Positions 44,880 through 56,397 of a stretch of 64,000 nt of DNA are shown in pieces. Below the pieces are notes generated by a model. It did not search any database. It was not told the origin of the DNA and saw nothing but the letters and a program-made list of their open reading frames with translations. The stretch is from Odiellus spinosus. Lineage: Eukaryota; Arthropoda; Arachnida; Opiliones; Phalangiidae. The translations under genes were made by a program, and so were the position numbers. Numbering within the stretch: the stretch's first letter is position 1; each line of letters begins with the position of its first letter. The stretch lies in assembly GCA_963920705.1 (NCBI GenBank), contig OY987230.1, forward strand, positions 4,092,001 to 4,156,000, in the 5' to 3' direction.

Positions 44880-45186
44880 GTTATATTTTTTGGATAACCT
44901 TTTTGTTTCTCTATGCAGGACTTCAGTTAATAACATGGTTTTTGGGTGGGGAAGAATTTATTCAAGTGGATGAGAAATTTAAGGAAAGTTTTTCTTTGAG
45001 AAATCCATCTATTTAGATCAGATTAGAAAAAGGTACGTTAGGTTAAATAAAGGTTGTTTAAATTAGGTTGGGTAAGGCTAGGTTGGGTTTGTTTGGGTTA
45101 GGCTAGGTTACGTTGTGTTAGATTTATGTTGGATTTTAGGTGAGGTATATTATTTTGGATAACGTTTTTGTAATAAGGACTACAGC
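44880..45186 (+). repeat. About 250 bp tandem duplication; second copy split by insertions (continues 49124-49260)
   Basis: TTTTTTGGATAACCTTTTTG, GGACTTCAGTTAATAACATG and GGGGAAGAATTTATTCAAGT at 44880-45000 recur as GGATAACGTTTTTG at 45155 and AATAATATGGGTTTTGAG plus GGGGAAGAATTTATTCAAGT at 49131-49170. The second unit was opened at CTACAGC by a MITE. Confidence 0.8.
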
Positions 45187-45264
45187 CAGAAGCCGATGAA
45201 ACCCGCCTTTGAAGTCTATTACTCCTGGGTCTTGTCTACCCCTCTCTGTATGGGTTAGTTTCAA
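45187..45264. mobile_element. hAT-like MITE, left part (split copy)
   Basis: CAGAAGCCGATGAAACCCGC through CTACCCCTCTCTGTATGGG matches the right end of the MITE at 24286 in reverse. Preceded by CTACAGC (45180-45186). Confidence 0.88.
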
Positions 45265-46840
45265 CAAGTTGGGAAACCAAAATAATACCTCCCCGACAAC
45301 CACGTGATGTTAACTAACCTAACCTTACCTAAAATATTAAAATTTATGGCATTTGTGGAAGACGAAGATTGAAAGCAAAAAGAAATAATATCTCAATTAA
45401 ACACTAAATATATTAAACCAATAATTCAGATCAAAAATATACTTCTTATCAAGATAAATTTGAATGCAAAAGAATCAAACTTAATTCAAAATAAAATTTT
45501 GAGAACCAGAGTCGGAAAAAAATTTGCTGAATAATGAATTAATTTTAATATAAATGCGTATCGAGTAAAATAAGCAAGGTCAAGGTTCTTCTTTTAAAAC
45601 CATATAATAATTTTGAAGGCTCTAGAGTTTTTGCAGACCAAGTAACGCCAATAGGCAAAATATTATATCACATTGAACCTATAAGCATTTCTTCAGTATA
45701 CCAACACAACCCTAAATAATTCTCTACTTAAAACCAAACCTAACTAGAGAAAAAAAGGAAAATAAATAAGATATAACCACATAGATTTCAAGATAAATAA
45801 TCCAGTCCATAATTCAGTATTAAAACAAAAAAGTCAGAATTAAGACAACTGAAATTAGCAACCTTTGGTAATATGTAAAATAGCCCTTACACGAACAATT
45901 TAAGTAAAGCAAATTATCAAATAAACGCCAAATAAGTCAATTAATTAAAATGAAAAATATTAATCTTACCACTACCAAATAGCGGGCAGAAAACACAGAC
46001 ATCAAGATAACATTAGCAAAATAAATTTTCAACACCGGTAATCCTGAGAACTAGGTTCTACAAAATCTTCCTGAATAATAAATTTATTTTAATCTAAAAA
46101 ATATAAAATCTTAAAAAAATATATATACAAATAACATATTGATAAACCAATTAAAATTAGATGCGAAAAACATTTAATCTCGATATGAGATTAAATACAC
46201 AAGGTCAAGGTTCTTCTTTTAAAACCATATCAGAATTTTGACGGTTGTAGAGTATTTGTAGACCAAGTAACGTGAAAAGGCAAAATGTTATATCACATTG
46301 AACCTATACATGGCTTCAGTATACAACACAACCCTAATAAACCTATCAATAAACAACTAACGCATTGGCTTTCCGTATATCAGGTTAAACTAAAAATTAC
46401 GATGTAAAATTTCGCTTATTTGCGCTACTCGGTCTACATATACTCTACTTGTCTGTACAGAAAGTTTTAAGTAACCTTTTTTTAAGTTAACCTTCTTTGT
46501 GGATTAAGGCTGTGAGTGAAGAATAAAATATATTCTTTTAAGGCAGGACAGATCAGAGTAAAATTACACCAAGTTGGGAAACAACGTCATATGACGACAA
46601 ACTAACTAGAATATTTTTCAAAATATTTAAGGCCTGGTTCTTCGCGCGACTTTCGTCGATTTGCCGGAAATGGGCGCTTGTCTCATAGCCGCGCCGACAT
46701 CTTTTTGCAGTAACAGGTTGCCAGACTATTTCTAATTTTATTTCCCACAAACCAAATTCAAGTTGTTAGTCCAACACCTCCGATATGATAAAATATAGGA
46801 GGCGTTGGTTAGTCTGTCGCTATATTCACACTACAAAAAG

Positions 46841-47035
46841 ATGGCGGACGATCACGTGACAAAAGTTTTCCCCGCCAAAATTTTCGCGAGGGTCTCTAGA
46901 CTTCCGGTTTTGGAAATCGACCAGGACTATACTGCAAATCCAGCGCTTCTCCTGACACACGCGAAATTTAAACCCTCGCGCGAGTTTCAAGCATATTTGA
47001 TTTCTCGAACAACTTCAATGTGCATCCGCTTATAG
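46841..47035 (+). CDS. Possible captured first-exon fragment (MADDHVTKVF...)
   Basis: AAGATGGCGGAC, a strong metazoan start context, opens a 64-codon frame in a CpG-richer patch (46620-47040) inside the 3.6 kb insertion. No known domain. A minus-strand frame 46553-46750 faces it. Helitron-type elements often capture host promoters and exons, which would explain the patch, but chance is equally possible. Confidence 0.2.
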   Translation: MADDHVTKVFPAKIFARVSRLPVLEIDQDYTANPALLLTHAKFKPSREFQAYLISRTTSMCIRL

Positions 47036-47789
47036 AATTTTTGCAACTTGTCGAGTGTAAACCGGCTCGATCTTTTCGCGGGATCACAGTTGCGAAGTTT
47101 GTACAACTTAAAGCAAGTTCGCAAATCGAACAAGTACTCTAGTGAACTAATTGCAGACCGGAAGTGTGTGGCGGCTTATTGAACTTGCCTACCTTAATTA
47201 CCGTATAGCCTATCCTAGTAGTAGGAATGGGGCTGCTATTGAGTATAGTTGTCCATTTATTAAAGTCTGGGTCTATACTCTATAGCACATCCTAGTCGCG
47301 GGACTCAAATACATTTATAAATAAAGTAGAGATTAGGAATTTAAGTATAATTGAGCACTTGGTGTAGGATGTCCAACTTGATCGTATTTTTTTTCCCTAT
47401 TGTAAAGTCATACTTGCCTTACAGTCTAAGAATTGCGAATCAAGTCGCCGAAAAATAGGTACTTGCAAAGGGTTCTTGCAAGAAGTACGTGCCTTATTTA
47501 AACACACTACTCAAAATATGTGATAATAGGTGCGTTTTACCACCGCCTTAGCAACCAAGAGCCGTTGCCGAATCAATGAGGCAACACCGCTAGCGTGAAA
47601 GCCTAACGTGAACCTCTCCTCGCCCTACACAAGGTTATCATTGAGTGGGAAAAATGATAATCTCGCTTATTTATACCCCGAGAAGCGATGCTTATACAAA
47701 GTTAAAAAATATATCTAGTCTACTTTTTAACCAAAAATAGATAAAAAACAAAAGTATACAAATTGGTCTATAATGTTATTTAAATTCTT

Positions 47790-48060
47790 CAATCCACCCC
47801 GAGTTTGCAGAAAGCCAAAACCTATACTGCCCGTTATACCTCGGCTTTTTTTACTAAATGATATATGGAAAATAGCTTAGCGCTTGCTGTCAACTCAAGC
47901 TGGTATTAGTATAGAAATTGGCTTAAATTTTTCAATCCACCCCGAGTTTGCAGCAAGCCTAAGCCTATACGGCCCTTTATACCTTTGCTATTTTAACTAA
48001 ATGATATATGGAAAATAGCTTAGCGCGTGCTGTCAACTCAAGCTGCTATTAAACGGTCAA
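47790..48060 (+). repeat. Tandem duplication of about 140 bp in the 3' module
   Basis: CAATCCACCCCGAGTTTGCA ... GGAAAATAGCTTAGCGC...GTCAACTCAAGCTG occurs twice. The copies at 8560 and 27225 carry a single version. Confidence 0.85.
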
Positions 48061-48863
48061 ATATTTAGAGAATTTCTTAAATATCTTCAAAACTATCGCC
48101 AATTTAAAATTTAATTTTCAGCTACATTATTAATAAGATTAAGAGACATAATTATAATATTTTGAATTATATTTTAAATTAATATTATGTTTCAATTCAC
48201 TAAAAGATATCACGCCATAATGCTACAATGTACTATACTTCCAAAGAGACTATATAAGCGAATCGAATGCCATTATACAGTATCCGATTGTGATAAGATC
48301 TGGTGGAGATCCCACCTTATCAATGCTCAGACGTTTGTCGTAACCCTGAGTGCTCACGTGTCGGCCAATTTACCCTTGGGGGGCGATGTTTGGAGAGTGG
48401 AGGGTCGATGTGGACCATATTAGTGAGGGACGCCTCGCTAGTATGGCCCGCTGACATCTGACACTAGTGGTTGGACCTTGGTGCGTGATGGTCGGAGGTG
48501 ATTATAACAGTGGGAGACGTCCCATTGCGTATAATCGCCTTCAACTGTCCAGCATCGAAGTTTGACCGTAAAGTGGATGGTGGAAGGTGATAATATGCAA
48601 TTGGAGACGTCCTGTTGCATATCATTGCACGACACTTGAAACTTAATGTTGCAGCCACGCTTAAAGGAGGTAATTCCCGTTAAACGGAATTGAACGATAA
48701 GCTGGTATGATAATGTCTCTAGACTTTTGGCTCTACGAGCTAGGTCACGTGATATCCGCGTACACAGGATATCCGGTTACACACACACACACACAGACAC
48801 ACACACACACAGACACGACCAGTGTAAAACCTCCCCCTGAACTAAAGTTCAGTCGGGGAGGTA

Positions 48864-49123
48864 AAAAGCGCGATTCGTACGCCTCCTAACGGTAGATATT
48901 TTCGGAGCGGGAGTTCGTTGAGCGCATATCTCTAACAGCCTCGGAGTTCGTCGAAAAAACATCGTCGTTTGTGAAGAGAGAGAATTTCCAATTTTTCGTA
49001 GACAGGGGGTATGAAGTAGGACCCCTCCGATCTCGTAAAATTGGCAATTTTACCCATACAGAGAGGAGCGCTATATGGAACATTAGAGTAGTAGACTTCA
49101 AAGGAGGGTTTCATCGGCTTCTG
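48864..49123. mobile_element. hAT-like MITE, right part (split copy)
   Basis: It starts GCGCGATTCGTACGCCTCC, exactly where the left part stops in the intact copy, and ends GAGGGTTTCATCGGCTTCTG followed by CTACAGC (49124-49130). The two parts together equal one MITE with its own 7 bp duplication. Confidence 0.9.
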
Positions 49124-49259
49124 CTACAGCTAATAATATGGGTTTTGAGTGGGGAAGAATTTATTCAAGTGGATGAGAAGGGAAACTTTTTCTTTGGGAA
49201 ATCCATCTATTCTTTGCATTAGAAAAACTTACGTTAGGTTAAATAAGGATTGTTTAAGT

Positions 49260-49420
49260 TAGGTTGATTGGGTTTGGGTTGGTTAAGTTAGGTTAGGGTT
49301 GGGTTAGGTTTGGGTTAGTTTACGTTGGGTTAGGTTTGGGTTGGGTTGTTTGAGTTAGTTTAGGTTGGATTATGTTAGGTTTACGTTGGATTATGTTAGG
49401 TTTACGTAATTTTTAGCTTT
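49260..49420 (+). repeat. Degenerate TTAGG-like tract
   Basis: GGTTAGGGTTGGGTTAGGTT and similar 5-7 bp words. A similar tract lies at 45040-45150. Confidence 0.8.
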
Positions 49421-49440
49421 CATGGCGAGAGGGAACCATG

Positions 49441-49950
49441 TAAACTAAGACTTATTTTGTTTAAAGAGAAACTTGAAGCGAAAAATCGAACAGCTTTTGA
49501 ATTTATTTTCGGAATCACCATGTCAAAATACGTGTTTGAGAATTGGTTCATAATTTTTAGACACGTTATAGGTGTTTAAATTAATTTCTAAAGTTTGGTA
49601 AAATTCGAATAAATAAATATAAATTTGGAGCAATCATATTATTTCAGCCTTCGACGGAGCTTGTAATGTATTAGCATTAAAATCATGGTCCGGCGTTTGA
49701 CGCATAAGGCATTAAACGCCAGCCTATTATTTTAATGTTAGGACATTACAAGCGCTATATTGAAAGCTGATAATATGATTGGTCCAAATTTATATTTCAT
49801 ATTATTCAAATTTTACCAAACTTAAGAAATAAATTTTAACACCAAAAACGGCTCTATAATTGTTTGAAAATTCTTGAACACGTTTTTTGGCCCAGCAATT
49901 CCGAAAATAATTTTAAAAGTTGTTACATATTAGCTCCATGTTTCCCTTTA
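49441..49950. mobile_element. About 510 bp palindromic MITE
   Basis: Arms of about 230 bp: AAGTTTGGTAAAATTCGAAT, ATATAAATTTGGAGCAATCA and GCTTGTAATGT on the left are mirrored by ACATTACAAGC, TGATTGGTCCAAATTTATAT and AAATTTTACCAAACTTAAG on the right, about a centre near 49705. Arms are about 80 percent alike, so the element is old. No target duplication identified. Confidence 0.8.
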
Positions 49951-51689
49951 AATCTTAATAATTACTCAAAAAAATATAAATGAAATAAGTCCGTTTATTT
50001 TTCAATTACATATTATTTCAAAAAAATAACATTCGTCGCATAAACGTTTTGATGGGAATATAATAGAGCAGTTTTTTAGATCAAAATATTTAAATAACTT
50101 ACCGCCCAATTTGGCTAATCGGTCGATTGGCCAGGAACATAAAATTTGGCCAAAAGAAGGTAAAACAATAGCAGAAAAGATAACCGTTTAGATCATTTGG
50201 CCCTACGAAGCTCTATCTAATTCGATCAAATAACTTTCGATTCAAAGTCACCTAATCGATTTGTAATGCTGGGTTTGCGCCACTTTGCGTAAAGGCATTC
50301 GTAAGGAATCAGCGCGGCGAGTGGGCTGGGTGGGAGAAATTGCGCGTGAATTGATTTTACAGTCTCCGCCTATCTAAACCGAATATGGTCAAAGAGCAAG
50401 CTCTTTCCGAAAAGCCAAGGGGGGGGGGGGGGGGAGCCTGTGCACAATTTTTTTCCCCGTAAACGAAATAGCACTGATGCTACCGAGTGGCTGAGATACT
50501 CTTGTTATTAGCTCTAGTTCCTTTAATGTAGAATTAGCTTAGATAAATTACCATTATTATTTAAAACAGTATATAATTAAGAAACTTTTTATTTCGTATT
50601 GTAGGCCTACTTAAATTTTAATAATTTTAGTAAAATGTATTTTAATTTAAAATTCCATGATTCTTAAAGATTTTGTCCAATGATCGAACTTTTAAAAAAA
50701 TGCAATGGCACTTTCCCGACGAATTAGCTCAATTTCCAAAACCTCATACCTTTAATATATCTTAACTTTACCCCAACTTTTCTATTTCATTTTTCCGATT
50801 TCCGGGTATTTCTTGACTTTTCCACTTAGCCAAATTTATAAATTTTCTAATTTACCCCGATTTTTGCCCTATTTTTCTAATCAAGTAACTTTACTCATAT
50901 TTTTGGTAAATTTTTTTAAATTTCCTGGCCAAATTTTTCTTGACATTTTGCTAACCATTTAGCCTTATTCCTTGACTTTCACAAATCCTTATCTTTGAAA
51001 ACCCAATTTTCAAACATTCTAACTTTTCGAGGATTTTGATGACCCGCCCCTGGCAACCGTGAGTTTTAGTGTTAAGAAACTATAAGAAAGTATTTGGCAA
51101 TTAAAAATATTTATACACTCTCATCCAACTATTAAGCTAGCCTGTTAATTCAGAAATCATAGTGTTTTTTCATAAACTTTGATACCCGCTAACTAAACCC
51201 CGCTTGAATAAACGGGTTTCAAGATTTAAAACTAGAATAATTGAAGTATTTAGTAATTATCTATATACTCTATATATACACATATTACTATATATATGTA
51301 AATTAAAATACTAATAGTGAGTCGGTCACGGACTTTTCACGAACTCCAAATGGAAATTGAGTAGCATTTTCGAAATAATCGATAAAACTCCACTCAAATA
51401 TATCATAGAACAAAATTACCGTAAAAATTAATACATTCATTACAGTAAAAATTCAAATTTTATAATCGCCATTTTCAATATTTAAAAATAAAAATATCCG
51501 TAATACTACGTCATAAAGTATATTCATGTGGCTATTGAAGAGTATACAGTTGATTCTCGCGTGTTCTGCCACGTGATAAGGTCGCTTTTGCGCCGTCTTT
51601 TTAGTCCTACCTTTCGTATGAAAATTATTGTTAATTAGGTTCCAGGAAAAATTACTTCTAACTCGGGTCAAATCCCTGAGGGGACACAA
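49951..51689. other. Intergenic stretch with G16 tract and pyrimidine-rich prose-like repeat
   Basis: A run of 16 G at 50419-50434. From 50690 to 51010 units such as CCCGATTTTTGCCC, TTTCTTGACTTTTCC and CTAACTTTTCGAGG recur loosely. No gene supported. Confidence 0.4.
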
Positions 51690-52500
51690 ATCTAGGAAGC
51701 CAAGCTTTTATATTATATGGGTTGTGGTGTTCGGCTACTTTTGGTTTTTACAATATTATCTAGTTTTTGTAACATTTCATTTAATTTAGTTTTACAAATT
51801 AATTTTCTTCCTATATTAATTGAAATTTATCTTATTTGGAGTTTGAAGCGAAATATTCAACACGCCATAAGGCTAATATGCCATTACAACAAAAAGATAG
51901 TATATTGTATATAGGCTCCGAGGAGTTATGTTAGTCAAGCGAGAAGCCGTGAAGAGTGGTGGAGACTGGAGATCCCACCATCTCAACATCTAGAGGTAGT
52001 TAATTCATAAGGCATTCGGTAACTCCACCACAAAGAGGAGTGGATGATGGACAGTTTGTGAGGTGGGAGTTAATTTCGGATCACTGTCGGCCAGGTGGTT
52101 TGAAGTTATCGTGTGCCGATTCCGCATGGAAGTTTGGTGGTTAATTTGGATTAAAATTGGCCGATTGGTTTCAAATTAATTAGTCACTGCTGGATGGACG
52201 TGTGGGATTGGCAGATTCCGCATTGAAGTTTGGTGGTGGTCTAGTTAATTTGGTATCAAATTGACCGATTGGTTTCAAATTAATTAGTCATTGCTGAATG
52301 GACAAGTGGATTTCGGCAGAAAGGTGGAAGGGAACTGATCAATCTTGGCCAAGTTGGTTACGTTTACTACACACCTTAAGAGGTTTCTTTTTTAACGTAT
52401 GGTTGCTTCCATCCCACACAAGATCCTCGTTCGGGGGTTTGGGTAAGGCAATTACTTTTTTAAAATCACGCGGTAGGTCACGTGATATCAGTAAATAAAA
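51690..52500 (+). mobile_element. Diverged relative of the hairpin-ended family
   Basis: AACACGCCATAAGGCTAATA, GGAGATCCCACCATCTCAAC and GGTCACGTGATATC correspond to phrases in 48190-48760, but the middle differs. It has its own internal tandem of about 110 bp (GGTTTCAAATTAATTAGTCA twice, 52165-52190 and 52270-52295). No terminal hairpin. Confidence 0.45.
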
Positions 52501-52519
52501 AATGAGAGTTGACTATCAC

Positions 52520-53086
52520 GGGGTGGCAGTTTTGATCATGGGTTCTATGGGGTGGTAATGTTAATTTTCCTTCGACGGACATTTCCCCGGATATTCTCCC
52601 GGCAATTGAAAGGCGGTATAGCCGCAGACCTATGCCAGCGACACCCCGCAAAGGGGTGTGATAAGACGCCGCTGTTTCGGAAGCTCACAGCGGCAGATAA
52701 GAAATCGTGAATATCGGGGTGGTAGTTTTTGTTTTGGGTGCTATGGAGTGGCAATGCTAATTTGGCTTCGACGGGTAAGAGCGCCGATTTAACGTCGGGT
52801 AGAGAAGAGCGTTCACCCCGTGGAGAGCTACCCTTGGTTCTACGTATAGAGGGTGTGATAAGACGCCGTAGTTTCGGAAGCTTACAACGGCAGATAAGAA
52901 ATCTGGAATATCACTAGTTCCAAATGCTTATCAGCGTTCGAGTTCGGTGTTTATCTTTTGAAATAGAGCTAATAGGGAAAGAAGGCTGCTATGATTAAAC
53001 GAATTATTTATCCTTAAAGTCTTAAAACAGAGGAGAGGGCGAAAGGGTGGCATCCCGCGACACGTTGGAAATTAACCGCGCGCCTT
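52520..53086 (+). repeat. Copies of a dispersed about 450 bp unit outside the proven palindrome
   Basis: GGGTGCTATGG.GTGGCAATG, TTCGACGGGTAAGAGCGCC, GGGTGTGATAAGACGCCG, TTTCGGAAGCT and AAATAGAGCTAATAGG occur in order. Related units lie at 53290-53620, 54100-54680 and 55080-55450. The GGGTAAGAGCGCCGATTTAA part looks tRNA-like (D and anticodon arms), only weakly. Confidence 0.7.
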
Positions 53087-53289
53087 ATAAATTAGAATCG
53101 GTAGATTTCGACGGGAAAACGGAAACATTTCAATCTGAAAATCTTAATAGGCTTAACCGTTAATAAGTTTTAGGCTTATACAACAGGAGATGGGTGATGT
53201 TTTCAAGAGGTAATGTAAACAAGCGGTTAACCCGAAAGAAAACATTTGGTAGTATAAAAAGAAATATACCATTTAGTTTTTGCTAATGT

Positions 53290-53620
53290 TAATTTTAATT
53301 CGATGGGTAAGAGCGCTGATTTGACACCGGCTATAGGAATATGTTTTCACCGCAGAGAGCGGTTCGACGGGTAGTGGCTCCGATAAGACATCGGAATTTT
53401 AAGAGTTCACGCAGGTTGATAAGGAATCGATCATACCGCTGGTTCCAAATGCCAGACAAGACCGAGTTCTGCGTTTATCTTTTGAAATAGAGCTAATAGG
53501 AGGAAGGGCTGTTATCTCTATTATTCACACTTAAAACAGAAGAAAAGGTGAGGGTGTCATCCCGCGCATCCCGCGACGCGTCGAAAATTAACCGCGCGTG
53601 TTATAAATTTGAATCGTGCG
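53290..53620 (+). repeat. Dispersed about 450 bp unit, copy in left arm (mirror 63467-63797)
   Basis: Contains GATGGGTAAGAGCGCTGATT, GGTTCCAAATGCCAGACAAG, AAATAGAGCTAATAGG and CATCCCGCGACGCGTCG, the same order as at 52740-53080. Confidence 0.7.
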
Positions 53621-53959
53621 CCCCAGCGACTTCCACCCATTGTTACCAGCCCTCCAATTAAACATATAATTAAGGTAAGATGGGGTGGGTGTTATAGGGA
53701 GACAATGTTTATTTGACTTTGACGGGCTACAGTAGGTTTAACGGCTAATATTCTTTTAAAATTCACCAACGTGGGTGTTAGAGGGTGGTGATGTTAAACT
53801 CTCTCGATATTTCACACGTAAACTTGAAATTGTTGCAATTCCTCAGGCTAAAACAGAACTAAAATTCAAATCGATTTTTGTAAAGGAGCTAAACTTTTTA
53901 ATAATATTAATCCGTCAAGCATAATGACACTTACTCTTTTTATTAACTAATCAACCAAA

Positions 53960-54081
53960 AGCCTTGTAAAAACTAACTTTGAACAATTAAGAGGCATAAA
54001 AGTCGCTTGCGACTTAGCCTCCCCGAAAATGTACTAATTTTTTAGAGTAGACAATAAAGATATATTATTATTATTATTATT
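53960..54081 (+). mobile_element. 3' tail of a LINE or SINE, (ATT)n end (mirror 63006-63127)
   Basis: A hairpin-forming AAGTCGCTTGCGACTTAGCC is followed by GACAATAAAGATAT and (TATTAT)n. Such AATAAAGAT-(ATT)n ends are typical of arthropod non-LTR elements. No coding part. Confidence 0.55.
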
Positions 54082-54099
54082 TGAATTAACCAACTTGTG

Positions 54100-55500
54100 A
54101 AAAACTTCCGTTTACCGCAGACGCATGCCAAAGGCACCCAGCCAAGTGGTGTGATTTGGGGTAGTAGTTTCGGGAACCCAGAAAGAAAAATAGGGAGTAG
54201 GGAAAACCGCTCGTTCCGTCGGGGAAATGAAAATTTTACACACCGGAAATCCGTGTGGACACAACTGGTATATATTAAGAGGAATATTTTAAGTTGTGAA
54301 ACTGTATATTTTAATTATTTGGATGAGAGGACTCGAGAAATCAGTTCCTCTATCGAGATTTCTCGGTGGTGACGATGGAATCAAAGTCATAAGGGTTTCC
54401 GAAATTAACGGGTCATACGCTTGAACCACTAGAAAATGGCAACTTCCATAAACAGAACACCCCGTGTGACTTGTTTAAAGCAATTAATTTGCCTTCGACG
54501 GACATTTTCTCGAATATTTTCCCCGCAATTGGAGTTCCAAATGCTTATCAGGGTTCGATTTCAGTGTTTATCTATTGAAATAGAGCTAATAGGAAAAAAA
54601 AAAAAAAACTGCTATCTCTGTTAAACGATTATTTATTCTTAAAGTCTTAACACATGAGCAGGCGAAGGGGTGCCATCACGCTGAAAGAGAGCCCCGTATT
54701 TACAAATAATCGCGAGATCCATAATCGAAAATAAAAACTTACACCAACAATGTTTGTTAATGAGACAAGTTTTTAGCCGTAACGTTTACCATCATCTATA
54801 ATCGAATACAAAATGGCTCTCTCGCGTTAAATCTATACAATGGGAACGACTAGTTCCCGTTTGATGTTTTAGATAAGATCAAGGTTATTTCAATGTATCA
54901 CTGAAAATCCAAATGACCGATATTTGGTAGCATCTTGTATTTCGAAAATACAGGTTTCGGATCAAGGTATTTTTTCCATCAACGATGAAACGAACGTTTG
55001 TAAAAATGTTTGATGCCACGAAAGTTTAAAAACAATAAACGCCATTTCGTGTTCAATAATATATTAGTGAGGGGGTGCAGGTTTTTGGGTGTGGGTGCTA
55101 TGGGATGCTAATGTAAGAGTGGCGAAAAGGCTACAGAGTAACGTTTTCACCTCAGAGATCTTCCCTCGGTTCCACGTATAGTGGGTGTAATAAGACGTCG
55201 CAGTTTCGGAAGCTCACAATGGTAGATAAGAAATCGAGAACGAGGATGGCGGTTTTGGCATTGGGTGCTATGGGGTGCTAATGTTAATTTCACTCCGACG
55301 GGTAAGAGCGATGATTTGACATCGGCTAGAGAAGAGCGTTCTCTCAGGGGGGTGCTATCCTTGGTTCAACGTATAGTGGGTGTGATAAGAATCCGAAATT
55401 TAAAGAGTACGCGACGACTGATAGGGAATCGAGAATATCGTCTTTAAAAGTATGCTTATGATAAGAAATTCCATAGTGAAATAATCGGATTTCACCGCAT
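54100..55500 (+). repeat. Further dispersed-unit copies and unidentified sequence in left arm (mirror 61587-62987)
   Basis: 54100-54180 and 54480-54690 hold parts of the unit (GGTGTGATTTGGGGTAGTAG, AAATAGAGCTAATAGG). 55080-55450 holds two more starts (GGGTGCTATGGGGTGCTAATG, CACTCCGACGGGTAAGAGCG). 54690-55070 shows nothing recognisable. The 91-codon frame at 54097-54372 lies in this degenerate repeat and is not called. Confidence 0.6.
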
Positions 55501-55625
55501 CCCCACCCCAGTTCTATAGTACAAAATATATCGAGATAGACGAATAAGTAAATAGAAACATATTTTATTATTATACACGATATGCGACGATGTGTTACAT
55601 CAAATTAGACGTAGTATTCGTATGT

Positions 55626-56381
55626 TCAGATGCTGGGATAATATAATGGATATTCAACCCCATGCCCTGAACATACAAATACTACGTCTAATTTGATGTA
55701 ATACACTGCCGTACCCGAGTGTATACACTCTACATTTTCGCAGTACAAGGCGCGAGCATTCTCATCGCATGTGCTGACATAGTCTATAATTGCCATCCCA
55801 TCCCCTCCGCACCATATACATATAAATTTGTCGCCGACCAGCGTACAGCGTCCCATATTATACAATGCGTCAAAGTCCCATCCACTAGAAAAAAAAAAAA
55901 AAAAAATAAAAAAAAAAATAAAAAAATAAAAAAATAAAAAATCTAAATCTATAGTTATTCTAAAATAATTTCAAAACATACGGTATAATGTCGGCATCCA
56001 CCTCCGCAATATCCTCGGTACTACCCCCACTCTCATAACCGGCGTCATCACCATCACCATCATCATTGAATAGTTCCTCGTCGCCGATGTCGTCGTGATT
56101 TGGTAGGTTCCACCCTACGGCATCGATAACTACACCCTCGCCGACCGCTGGCTCTCCAACCGGCGCAACATCTACCTCGATATCGAACCTGTACGAACAT
56201 ACAAATAAATTAACAAAACATACAAATTAAGACGAATTAAACCGAAATCTACTTACAACTCGTTCAGTGGGGGCTGTAATATAGCATCCACATCCCACAG
56301 AACCTCGTTGGGAATTTGACCAGCGTTGTCTTGGTCGACGTGTGGGCATGGGGAAAATTGGGATCGTGGACATACATTCAT
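55626..56381 (-). CDS. Unknown three-exon gene, left-arm copy
   Basis: Mirror of 60706-61461. On the minus strand: exon A 56257-56381, exon B 55982-56188, exon C 55626-55884, with the same splice signals and the same 196-residue product. I do not recognise the family; see the right-arm copy for the description. The two copies face away from the axis, each reading outward, separated by about 4.3 kb that holds four copies of the internal repeat S. Confidence 0.7.
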
Positions 56382-56397
56382 TTTAAATGTAAGACTG

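Larger units (their letters stand above)
45265..48863 (+). mobile_element. Helentron/HINE-like insertion, 3.6 kb, inside the MITE
   Basis: It begins ACAAGTTGGGAAACC with TACCTCCCCGAC at 45286-45297 and ends with a hairpin (48830-48861) and GTCGGGGAGGTA at 48852-48863, the perfect 12 bp inverse. A CA-rich stretch lies at 48779-48812. Insertion is in an A-run of the MITE and shows no clear target duplication. Subterminal inverted repeats, a 3' palindrome and an upstream microsatellite are the described Helentron/DINE-1 layout. No Rep/helicase frame is present, so it is non-autonomous. The interior holds a spaced direct repeat (45585-45715 and 46205-46340) and a tandem duplication (47790-48060). 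Confidence 0.75.

Noticed and set aside
45265-48863. Classical Helitron with CTRR 3' end
   Set aside because: No CTRR follows the hairpin; the 12 bp subterminal inverted repeats suit the Helentron type better, and no Rep/helicase is present.
54097-54372. 91-codon frame, identical in the other arm at 62715-62990
   Set aside because: Identity only reflects the palindrome. The sequence is a degraded copy of the dispersed 450 bp unit and has no motif.
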